Shown: in pieces, positions 35,112 through 45,172 of the stretch | Layout: each line of letters starts with the position of its first letter | Numbering within the stretch: position 1 is the stretch's first letter | Assembly (NCBI GenBank): GCA_036245805.1 | Contig: BTRK01000003.1 | Span: 42,549,215-42,613,214 of the forward strand | From: Pristionchus mayeri | Taxonomy: Eukaryota > Nematoda > Chromadorea > Rhabditida > Neodiplogasteridae | DNA: 64,000 nt | Direction: 5' to 3' | Notes under the pieces: generated by a model | Databases searched by the model: none | What the model was told of the DNA's origin: nothing | The model's input: the letters and a program-made list of their open reading frames with translations, nothing else | Translations under genes and position numbers: made by a program

Positions 35112-37155
35112 TTACGAAATTCTACGAAAGTTTCTAAGATTCAGTTGTTTTTCGTGGCAGAATTTCGTCATCTTATCTAGGGAACTCATAATCTCAGCAT
35201 TGGTTGGGTCCCTCTCCTCCAGAATCGAATCGAACTCTAGCATGGGTGCCAGAGTTTCGATCGATCTCTTCTCGTCCTCCTCGCTCAGCTCGTAACTCGA
35301 TCCATTGTCCAGATAGTGCTTCATAGAAATATTATCATCCAATTCGGTATTCTGATGTATAATTATCCGTTATTGTCGTACGATACCATATAGCTCACCA
35401 AGAGGAATTTAACGAGTTCCATGAGTGGGGGATGGTGACCGAGGAAGTGACTGAGCAGTCCTCTATAAGTTAAATAATTTAGGATGCACTCTGGTTTTGT
35501 TTCATTCATTCAACAGAAATCTTACCGGTGCCAACTCTCAACGAGATCGGTGGTTCGATGACGATCGACCATGAACTTACACACCATCGCCTCCGGCTGA
35601 GACATACATTCGGACTTGAAATACTCCAGGAAATTATGGGCTGCTGTGTAAGCAGGGTGTACATTGGACACAGGGACCACGAGAAGGCAACACCTGGAAG
35701 AAGTAAAAATGAGTATCGAGTGAAGGAAAGATATTCGTGAATAAACGTACTGGTCAATGTACACTCGAGGAAGGAAGATGGACGCACGAATTCGATTGAA
35801 CCACACACGCACGACAGGATGGCTCCTCGCGAATGCATTCAGCCCGTAGGATGAAATTTTGTTATTAATGCATTTGAGGGCATGGAAGGAACAACCTTGG
35901 TGTGTTGCCATCGGGAGAGTAGTTTGGATAGCCTTTATGATCCCCGTCTCCCAATCACTCACGATCCGAACTCCTCTCAGGGGGAAATTCATCTCCGAGA
36001 AGATCGAGAACAGAAACTGTAAATATACGATGTATTGGTTCAAACAGTCACAGCAAACCTCAAAAAGAAGGATGTACTCGGAGGCGGCCTTGGATGGAAG
36101 GAGAGTAGCCATCAGCAGAAAGCTTGTGTTTCGGCAGCAGACTCGGATTGTGAAAAGTTGGTATGCTCGTTTCTTAGTACAAGTGAGCATGGGAGTGAAA
36201 CCGAAATTACCGTCAACGAGAAGGGCTTCGATTCCCAAATCGATCGCCAGTTGGAACGTTCGTCTCGCAGCCAGGTAGATTCTCTTCGAGTCCTCCGGGT
36301 CTGAAATTCTGTACGTCTCTTTCAGGCCTATAATTTCGATATCCTTATCATCTATCTGATCGTACTCCTCCACTCTCGATACTCCGGTTGCTCTGAAATT
36401 ATTAGGAATGGGGAAACTATTTGTTTCATCTCATAACCGACTATGAAAACTAACTTTTTCACGTCCGACGACAGCTGCCGTTTCCTCTTGTTCTTGTTTT
36501 TGCCTCCACTGTACAGATCGAGAACCTCATCGACGTCACCTGGCAAGATAAGATTAGCAATGCCCTCTCTCTTGGCAATCATAGCATTGCATTCCTTGTA
36601 TGCACGGGATGGGTTCTTCAAGTGACCCGCTGATGCAGACTCAGAGTTCTTGACGGAAAAATCCTTCCTGAGGATAACACTTTCATTTATTTATGATAAA
36701 CAAAACTTATAAATAAAAAATATTTCTCACGCAATTTTGGAACTAAGGACTACTGCTGCCCTGCACTTCTCGTCCGTAGTCCAATCAAATCTGTGGCGAG
36801 AGGCATCAGCGGGGTTCGAGAGGAACACCGCTTGACCCTCATCGGGAAAGAACACCCGTACGGTTGCTTTCGTGCCTGCAGAGGTGGATCTTTCACATGA
36901 GATGCATGCATACTTAGCCTTCCGATTGGTTACAGGGACTTCATCTCCATCGATTTTATCTTTGAATCGGAAAGACAAGATGTAGTCCTGCTCTCCACTG
37001 ATTCGGTATGCGGCAATCTTGTTTTTGACTTACAATGTAAGATGTAATGAAAATCTTTTTGTATGTGGTAAAGATAAATTAAATACATAATAACTTTACG
37101 TACCTTGGTTGCTCGGTAAGGAAAATCCGCTCCACGTGTTGCTGATTGCTGCCAT
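35112..37155 (-). CDS. MULE transposase with N-terminal zinc-binding-like domain
   Basis: Exon 1 (37104-37155) starts MAAISNTWSGFSLPSNQ two bases after TCTTCAG. Exon 2 (about 36731-37026) has YACISCERS followed downstream by SRHRFDW, a C2-H arrangement resembling FLYWCH/WRKY-type fingers of MULEs. The following exons contain the MULE DDE core. The first Asp is in LLVDGNFGF (near 36210), the second in RIVSDWETG (near 35955), then QGCSFHALKC (the CxxH insertion), and the catalytic Glu in TDLVESWHR (near 35535). Downstream exons encode LLSHFLGHHPPLMELVKFLL and a C-terminal acidic exon ending NLRNFRRIS with stop at 35112. All three catalytic residues are present and no stop interrupts the model. 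It would cut and join MULE ends; activity is unproven. Confidence 0.8.
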
Positions 37156-38376
37156 TTCTGAAGAGAAGCAAAATCATAAACCGAAAAACAAACGTCATAC
37201 GCTTGCAACGAAAATGAAAAACGAAAATCACATATCAGGAATTATGGAAAGGAAAATATTAAAAAATAGAGGAAGAGAGAGAGAGAGAGCGCGCATGTGT
37301 GATGCACTGCTCTGAGGGCTCCCTTATATAGGGGAGAGGGGAGGGGGAGGGCAGAAACCTTCCTTTGTGCGGAGGGGGAGGGCAGGAACCTTCCGTTGTC
37401 AACTGACAAGAGATCATGAGTGATCATGAGTTCATGCCCACAGGCAAGGGAGGGCGAAGGGACGTTTTGGTGGGGGACGTTTTGGTAGAGGGGACGTTTT
37501 GGTAGAGGGGGGACGTTTTGGTAAGGGGACGTTTTGGTAGCGCGCGGAGGGGACGTTTTGGTAGTACCCCTTTAGAGAGGGGGACGTTTTGGTATGGACC
37601 CCCGGATAACGTAATGCATTAATGAATTGCTTCAGGCATGCTTCGCCCTCCTTCGAGCGAAAAGACTGCTCACCGGTGAGGATTGGCATGTTTAATAGGA
37701 GAATGTCAGTGTAAATCTGGTCAGAACCAAGACAACTGGTCAATATCGAGCAAATTTCGCACTATAACGTTGGGAAGACTGCTTGCACTACGAGCACCCA
37801 CTGGACGGATAGCATAATCCGGGCATAAAACCGGGCACCCGTCTATATTTCAGGCATGCTTCCCAATCCATAGAGTGAAAAGACTGCTCACCCAGAGTAT
37901 TTACATGTTTGATCGGAAAATGTCAGTGTAAAACTGGTTTGAACAAAGACCACTGGGCAATCTCATGCAAATTTCGCACTGTACCCATAAAACGGAAGAA
38001 AGTGAACGTTTCCGCAGAATTTCCGAGATTTTCGCGGAAAAAACCGGAAACAGCCGTTTGATCGTTCAGAAAATTCGAAAATTTCTGTAAAAAATTATGT
38101 GAGCGTCTCACTAGCTTAGAACCTCGTTCCCCAAGAAGAAAATATTTTAAAAAATATATAAAATATTTTAAAAAATAAATAAATATAATTAGTCAGTTCG
38201 TAACTACTTCGGTGAATAGTGGTATTACTGTAGTTCTCTTTTCTCTTCCCTGGCAAGGCGCATTTGATGCGCCCTCGATTTTCGATTCGTTTCTCCTCAT
38301 AATTTCCGTGTACCTCTTGTTTTTGCCGTTTATTGTTTCTAAATGTGGTCATATTAGGCGACCAACGGAGAAGCCG

Positions 38377-38565
38377 ATGGCTGCTCCGCCCGGAGCAGCA
38401 GCAGGGAGTACTTTGGAAGATAAGTTGACTTTTCATATTTTGTTCTTTTAAATTCGGTTCTTCTCTTTGGATATTTCAGGTAATTTGCTTCGAGCAGGCG
38501 TGGGGGCAGCCCGAAGTGGCCCCCACGCGGAACTACGCCACGATGATTAATGGAAAGTTAAGGTT
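38377..38565 (+). pseudogene. Coding-like fragment of an unidentified host gene inside palindrome 2 (mirror copy about 43740-43930, minus)
   Basis: A short exon-like ORF MAAPPGAAAGSTLED is followed, after an intron-like gap ending TTTCAG, by VICFEQAWGQPEVAPTRNYA and TMINGKL with a GTTCGT donor. The second block has protein-like codon usage and looks conserved, but I cannot name the family. The splice phases of the two blocks do not agree, so it is a broken fragment or two unrelated exons. Confidence 0.45.
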
Positions 38566-38817
38566 CGTGTGTTTCTTCCTCTTTTTGTTGCAAAATTTCT
38601 TGTCTAATTACTCAACAGTTGGTTTATAATAAATAAAAACGAGCAAATGTGATCCTGGAAGGTGAATCTATGCCGAATTTTTACTTTGACACCCTTATTA
38701 CGCTGTTTAATAAATTGCAAGAATAAAATCACGCGCGTGTTCCTCGTATTCTTGCTACTGCATCGTCATTAACTTGACTTTTGTTTCAACTTTTTGATTG
38801 CAGTAACTTCGGGCACC

Positions 38818-39110
38818 ATGGTTCGCATGAGCGTACTCGCCGATGCTCTTAAGACCATCAACAATGCCGAGAAGCGCGGGAAACGCCAGGTCCTCATCCG
38901 TCCTTGCTCCAAGGTTCGCTTTCTTTACTTCTTCTCGAGTATTCTTCACAGAGCACGAATATATTCTTGTGTAGAGATAATGTAGAATTTCCATGGAACT
39001 TCCAAGTGATTCAGTAATTACATCTTCAGGTCATCGTCCGTTTCCTGACCGTCATGATGAAGCACGGATACATCGGAGAGTTCGAGGTCCTCATCCGTCC
39101 TTGCTCTAAG
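38818..39110 (+). pseudogene. Captured 5' exons of ribosomal protein uS8 (RPS15A), chimeric
   Basis: Exon 38818-38913 reads [20 protein letters not shown] followed by [12 protein letters not shown], the N-terminus of cytosolic uS8/RPS15A (rps-22 in C. elegans naming). After an intron, 39030-39086 gives VIVRFLTVMMKHGYIGEFE, the correct next segment. Instead of continuing with the rest of uS8, the sequence then repeats the end of exon 1 (VLIRPCSK plus its GTTCGC donor) at 39087-39110. About 80 C-terminal residues are absent, so no functional ribosomal protein can be made. It sits inside a palindrome flanked by MULE termini. Confidence 0.85.
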
Positions 39111-39463
39111 GTTCGCCTTTTCCATTTTTTTTCACAGGGAGCCCATTTTTTTTATTTCTTTCTGAACTCGTGTGTGAATAGGTTTATTATAATTAAACCG
39201 AGCAAATCTGACTCTTTGATCGATAGCTGAGCCCATTCCCTGAAGGAAACGTGCAAAATCACGGGTAGATCACTCCCTCGTCCATAGGTGTCCAGGAATG
39301 GCGGCGAGGGGGGGGGGGGGGGGTACTGAGCACCGCCCCAAATTTGGGGCCGTTTGCAAGCATGAATAGGGGGTCATGGTAAAATCGATAATAAGTCATG
39401 GTAGGTCAAGACTTATTATCGATTTTAGCCTAAGCCTAAGTACCGTACCCAATCGATAGTACA

Positions 39464-42244
39464 ATCAATCAATCAATCAATTTATCATGTCAGGCAATAG
39501 GTGCTCAGATGAGGATGGGGTGGTACTCTTCATAATTTGCATTCCGCCAGTGTTTGCCAATAGCTCGGGTCAAATCATCTCTCCATCGTACATGAGGCTT
39601 CCCAGGGGGGCGCTTCCTATTGTATGGCGTCCACACCGTAGTGGCACGGCTCCACTGCTCTAGTCCCATTCTCCTGACCTTGAGGGCCCAGCGCGCTTTC
39701 CTTTTCAGTCCCTCCTCGATCCAATCCCTCAGCTTCGTGATCCCGCGCACGCGTTCATTCCTCCAGCGATCTTTCAGCGTGACTCCCAACATCTTCCTTT
39801 CCATCTTTCTTTGGGTAACACTCAACCGTTCTTTCTCACTCGCCCTCAGTGCCCAAACTTCGCTTCCGTAGAGTACGGTAGCCGTGACGCAGCTCTCGAA
39901 GACTCTTCTCCTAGTCTAGTCTTGATGGGTAGAAGGCGGGAGGACAGCAGATAGGATAGCTTGCTCCAGGCGAACCACCCTAGTCGAATCCTGTGTTCGA
40001 TCTCGTCAGAGTGATCAAGTGGGAGACTAATCTTCCCTCCGAGATAGGTGGCTGATTCAACGAAATCGAACTGTAGATTGTCGATAATTATTGGATTTCG
40101 GGTTGTTGTACAGGAGGTGAGTAGGTTGGTCTTATTTGAATTCACCTCGAGACCAACTCTACTGGAAGCGTCCATCAGCTTTTTCAGCATTCTCTCCATT
40201 TCCGGGCGAGACTTCGCAACAAGAGCTACGTCATCGGCGTATTCCAAGTGGCAAAAATTCCTTCCATCAATTCGAATCCCGTCGTTCTCCCAGTCGATGT
40301 CATTCATGGCTGAGCGAAGCACTGCATTGAAGAGACGAGGGGAGAGGGTATCCCCTTGCCTGACTCCTCTTCGCACAGTGACTGGTACGAGTTCCTCGTT
40401 TACTCTGATGAGTGTAGAGGAAGACTCGTAGATGCGGCGCAGCAGGTAGACGAGGGTAGGATGGGCTCCGAACGAGTAGAGGGCTTGCCAACATGCACCC
40501 CATTCCACGCAATCGAATGCTTTCTTGAAGTCGACGAATGCGAAATAGACCGGGATACCATATTCCGAGGTTCTTTTTTTTTCAGGGTTACGGTGAGCAA
40601 GGAGATGGGGCGGAAGTTTCCGACGTTGGTGGGATCTCCTTTCTTGTGCAGAAGAGTAACCACTGCTTCGGTCAAATCGCGTGGGACGGCTCCATCTTCT
40701 ACCAGATAGTTGAGGAGATCAGCGATGATGGGGGCGAGGTGGTGTCGCGAGTGGAATAGCATATCAGGGAGAATGCCATCCGACCCGGGGGAGTGACCAC
40801 ACTTGAGTAGAGACATCGCTTCGCTGACCTCATCGGGTAGGAAGGGCGGAAGAGGATCGGGTGGTTGAGGGGGGATTGTGAGTGGGACCTGAACTGCAGG
40901 GGTGTAGAGATCCTCGAAGAAGCGCTGGACAGCTGTCTCGGTGGCTGCTTGAGAGAGAGCACCAGTGACAGGGTCGGGGACGAGGAGGCGCTTCTTTGAG
41001 GTGTGCAGACTCTTCACGATGCTCCTTCCCATGGTTGCTGCTTTCCGTGCTTGTGCCTCCTTTCGCTTCCTGATGCCATCGACGAGACTCGTCCGGGCAG
41101 CTTTACAGGCAACTGAGTAGGCGACAGTTCCTTGGGAATTGGATTGCAATTGATGCCTTATCGCTAGGAGCTTCCGTGTTCCACTCGAGATCCAAGGCGG
41201 GGATTGGCGCTTCCTCCAACAGTTCATTGCCGCGGTCTCCGTGAAAGCCTTGACCGTAGAGTAGGCATCGGCGGCAGAACTGGGGCGGGCAAGGGGCAGT
41301 GACGCGAGAAGGGATGCGTTGGCAGTAAAAGCAGATCGATCGAAATCTAACCGCTCCCTGCATCTTTTCTGCCTCATCTTGCCAGGGAGGGAGAGGCACA
41401 TCCGGACAAGGCGATGGTCGGAGTCAAACTCAAACCGGCCAATGACTCCGCAATTGACTACTCTCGCTGTGGTGGGCGCTGCAACGTAGTCAATTTGGTG
41501 GAATGAGGAGCCGTTGGGGGATCGCCATGTCCAGATTCGACCGTGCCGTCTCTTGGGGAACGTGTTCTGGATGCGCAGTCTATTCCTCATGCAGAGCTCA
41601 GTGAAGCAGCGTCCGCGTGAGTTCGGTGTGGGAGAGGCGAAGTTACCGACAAATCTTTCATTGCCAGGTTCCCTCGCTACTCTACAGTTGAAATCACCGA
41701 CTAGAACTGGCATAAGGCCTCTGGGCGCACTCTGCAGAGCGGTCTCAACCTGGTCTAGGAAGTCATCGTAAGCGTTGTCATCGTAGGAAGACGTGGGAGC
41801 ATACGCGCAGACCAGGAAGAGCCGTAGATCGGGGAGGAGGAGAGTGGCCAGACGAGGGGAGAGGCCATTGAATACCGCTCCGCGCGCAAGGTGCGGTCGA
41901 AGCAAGAATGCGACGCCATGGGAAGCAGTGGGCCCGCCCGAGTGGTAGACTACAGTGCCTGAGGATGTAAGATTGAACGAGGCGCAACTCACAATCCTTG
42001 CTTCCTGCACTGCAATCACGTCCCACTTGATCTTGTCGAGAGCGAGCTCCATCTCCGTCTGCTTCTCCCTTGGACCGAGCGTCCTGGCATTGATGGTGCC
42101 GACGTAGAAGTGGCGACCCATCGTGGTGGCGTACAACTCTCGCGTGCCAAACGCTTCTGGGAGAGGGACTCTGGGCGGGCGGAACCGGAGACGGGGAGAC
42201 GAAATCGCACTCGACCGCTCGCCACACACTTGAGAACCCAGAAT
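39464..42244 (-). mobile_element. RTE-type LINE (RTE-2), internally deleted
   Basis: Same family as RTE-3, on the minus strand. The 5' end is ATTCTGGGTTCTCAAGTGTG at 42244. Endonuclease and linker are intact (MGRHFYVGTINARTLG, ISLLTVTLK). About 135-165 bp of the reverse transcriptase between ISLLTV and ERTSEYG are then replaced by an A-rich run near 40570, removing early RT motifs. A further frameshift lies near 39900. YADDVALVAK and RPPGKPHVRWRDDL are still readable. The 3' end is a (TGAT)n tail at 39464-39482. Flanks share TAAGTACCGTACCC plus AATCGATAGTACA (39437-39463 and 42267-42293), a target-site duplication of at least 27 bp. Confidence 0.85.
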
Positions 42245-42266
42245 GGTAGGTATGGTAGGTCAAGAC

Positions 42267-42945
42267 TAAGTACCGTACCCAATCGATAGTACAGTACCTC
42301 CAGATACCGTATATGGCTACCGTAACCCTCGAGCATCACTAACTGACTTTATTTCCAAAAAATCAAAGTACCGTAACCAATCGATGGCACAGTACCCCAA
42401 AATACCGTATACCGCTACCGTAAACCCAGAATATCGCGAACTAACTGTATTTTAATAAAAATAAATTACCATGACCAATCGATAGTACAGTACCCCCAGA
42501 TACCGTATACCACTACCGTAACCTACCGTAACCTAGCGCAACCCTCGAAGATCGCAAACTGGATCTGACCCACGGAACTGGGTTACGGTAGTTACTTGGG
42601 TACTGTAGAATCGATTGGGCACGGTACCAGGACTTTTTAAAAATAAAGTTACTTTGCGATCTTCGAGGGTTGCGCTAGGTTACGGTAGGTTACGGTAGTG
42701 GTATACGGTATCTGGGGGTACTGTACTATCGATTGGTCATGGTAATTTATTTTTATAAAAATACAGTTAGTTCGCGATATTCCGGGGTTACGGTAGCGGT
42801 ATACGGTATTTTGGGGTACTGTGCCATCGATTGGTTACGGTACTTTGATTTTTTGGAAATAAAGTCAGTTAGTGATGCTCGAGGGTTACGGTAGCCATAT
42901 ACGGTATCTGGAGGTACTGTACTATCGATTGGGTACGGTACTTAG
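42267..42945. repeat. TACCGTA/TACGGTA tandem units at the centre of palindrome 2
   Basis: Three units of about 98 bp per arm share CCAATCGATAGTACAGTACC, AGATACCGTATA and CTACCGTAACC, and are mirrored around about 42606. The centre 42561-42652 is unique and also rich in the same octamers. Confidence 0.8.
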
Positions 42946-43237
42946 TCTTGACCTACCATGACTTATTATCGATTTTACCATGACCCCCTATTCATGCTTG
43001 CGCACGGCCCCAAATTTGGGGCGGTGCTCAGTACCCCCCTTCGCCGCCATTCCTGGACACCTATGGACGAGGGAGTGATCTACCCGTGATTTTGCACGTT
43101 TCCTTCAGGGAATGGGCTCAGCTATCGATCAAAGAGTCAGATTTGCTCGGTTTAATTATAATAAACCTATTCACACACGAGTTCAGAAAGAAATAAAAAA
43201 AATGGGCTCCCTGTGAAAAAAAATGGAAAAGGCGAAC

Positions 43238-43488
43238 CTTAGAGCAAGGACGGATGAGGACCTCGAACTCTCCGATGTATCCGTGCTTCATCATGACGGT
43301 CAGGAAACGGACGATGACCTGAAGATGTAATTACTGAATCACTTGGAAGTTCCATGGAAATTCTACATTATCTCTACACAAGAATATATTCGTGCTCTGT
43401 GAAGAATACTCGAGAAGAAGTAAAGAAAGCGAACCTGGTCTTAAGAGATGGTCTTAAGAGCATCGGCGAGTACGCTCATGCGAACCAT
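43238..43488 (-). pseudogene. Mirror copy of the RPS15A fragment, with exon 1 deleted further
   Basis: This is the inverse copy of 38818-39110. Exon 1 stops after [13 protein letters not shown] and is joined by a short duplicated TCTTAAGACCA-type filler directly to the GTTCGC donor. About 55 bp encoding [16 protein letters not shown] are therefore missing. Exon 2 and the repeated VLIRPCSK end are retained. Confidence 0.8.
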
Positions 43489-44677
43489 GGTGCCCGAAGT
43501 TACTGCAATCAAAAAGTTGAAACAAAAGTCAAGTTAATGACGATGCAGTAGCAAGAATACGAGGAACACGCGCGTGTTTTTATTCTTGCAATTTATAAAA
43601 CAGCGTAATAAGGGTGTCAAAGTAAAAATTCGGCATAGATTCACCTTCCAGGATCACATTTGCTCGTTTTTATTTATTATAAACCAACTGTTGAGTAATT
43701 AGACAAGAAATTTTGCAACAAAAAGAGGAAGAAACACACGAACCTTAACTTTCCATTAATCATCGTGGCGTAGTTCCGCGTGGGGGCCACTTCGGGCTGC
43801 CGCCACGCCTGCTCGAAGCAAATTACCTGAAATATCCAAAGAGAAGAACCGAATTTAAAAGAACAAAATATGAAAAGTCAACTTATCTTCCAAAGTACTC
43901 CCTGCTGCTGCTCCGGGCGGAGCAGCCATCGGCTTCTCCGTTGGTTGCCTAATATGACCACATTTAGAAACAATAAACGGCAAAAACAAGAGGTACACGG
44001 AAATTATGAGGAGAAACGAATCGAAAATCGAGGGCGCATCAAATGCGCCTTGCCAGGGAAGAGAAAAGAGAACTACAGTAATACCACTATTCACCGAAGT
44101 AGTTACGAACTGACTAATTATATTTATTTATTTTTTAAAATAGTTTATATATTTTTTAAAATATTTTCTTCTTGGGGAACGAGGTTCTAAGCTAGTGAGA
44201 CGCTCACATGATTTTTTACAGAAATTTTCGAATTTTCTGAACGATCAAACGGTTGTTTCCGGTTTTTTCCGCGAAAATCTCGGAAATTCTGCGGAAACGT
44301 TCACTTTCTTCCGTTTTATGGGTACAGTGCGAAATTTGCATGAGATTGCCCAGTGGTCTTTGTTCAAACCAGTTTTACACTGACATTTTCCAATCAAACA
44401 TGTAAATACTCTGGGTGAGCAGTCTTTTCACTCTATGGAGTGGGAAGCATGCCTGAAATATAGACGGGTGCCCGGTTTTATGCCCGGATTATGCTATCCG
44501 TCCAGTGGGTGCTCGTAGTGCAAGCAGTCTTCCCAACGTTATAGTGCGAAATTTGCTCGATATTGACCAGTTGTCTTGGTTCTGACCAGATTTACACTGA
44601 CATTCTCCTATTAAACATGCCAATCCTCACCGGTGAGCAGTCTTTTCGCTCGAAGGAGGGCGAAGCATGCCTGAAGC

Positions 44678-45130
44678 AATTCATTAACGCATTACGTTAT
44701 CCGGGCACCCGGATTATGTGCACTAACTCAACCACTGTTAAAAAAAACAAGCATGGTCTGACTCAACCACTGTAAAATTCACGATATGACTGAGTACTCA
44801 TGTGAAACTTGGTTAACTACGGCTTTGAACTACTATACTTCAATCCAATGATAGGCATATCATGCAAAAGGAAGTGACTTGTTCTCGAAATGAGCAATTC
44901 ATTAACACCTTACATTATCCGGGCAGCCGAATTATGCGCACCAAATTAAATCACTGTTAAAATCAAGCCTGATCCGACTCAACCACTGTAAATTCGCAAT
45001 ATAATTGGGTTGGAAATGCAAAACTTGATTAAATACTGCTTTGAACTACCATACTTCAATCCATTGATAACCATATCATGCATAATAAAGTGACTTGATC
45101 ACGAAATGATTCATTAATGTATTTCGTTAG
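44678..45130. repeat. Two tandem units of about 216 bp
   Basis: GCAATTCATTAAC...ATTATCCGGGCA at 44678 recurs at 44894. Both continue with AACCACTGTTAAAA-like words, CTTTGAACTAC, ACTTCAATCCA and AAAGTGACTTG. A third partial unit starts at 45105. Confidence 0.75.
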
Positions 45131-45172
45131 CAATACGGACTCCGCACACGCGCTGAAAAGTGCTCATTCAGA

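Larger units (their letters stand above)
33957..37981 (-). mobile_element. Mutator-like (MULE) DNA transposon
   Basis: Inverted terminal regions 33957-34475 (plus) and 37440-37981 (minus) start with AGTGCGAAATTTGCATGAG. They run through about two 215-bp units and end internally in a short tandem repeat of CCAAAACGTCCCC (34340-34445; 37450-37590). Between them lies the transposase gene 35112-37155. On the left the terminal unit continues outward into a longer array. Confidence 0.75.
37601..44706. repeat. Palindrome 2: inverted duplication with arms of about 2.1 kb
   Basis: The left arm is 37601-39463 plus 42294-42560 (interrupted by RTE-2); the right arm is 42653-44706; the unique centre is about 92 bp. 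Each arm carries, from outside in: the MULE terminal unit, a coding-like fragment (38377-38565 / mirrored), RPS15A exon fragments, and a TACCGTA-rich tandem region. Arms differ by scattered substitutions and by a deletion in the right-hand RPS15A copy. Confidence 0.85.

Noticed and set aside
37923..38436. Open frames of about 60-106 aa mirrored in both arms of palindrome 2 (also 43870-44383)
   Set aside because: Low-complexity, no splice context or family, and they overlap the MULE terminal unit or intron-like DNA.
40048..40431. Open frames antisense to the RTE elements (also 54587-55072, 54997-55380)
   Set aside because: They mirror LINE coding sequence, recur at the same place in both copies, and carry no independent motif.
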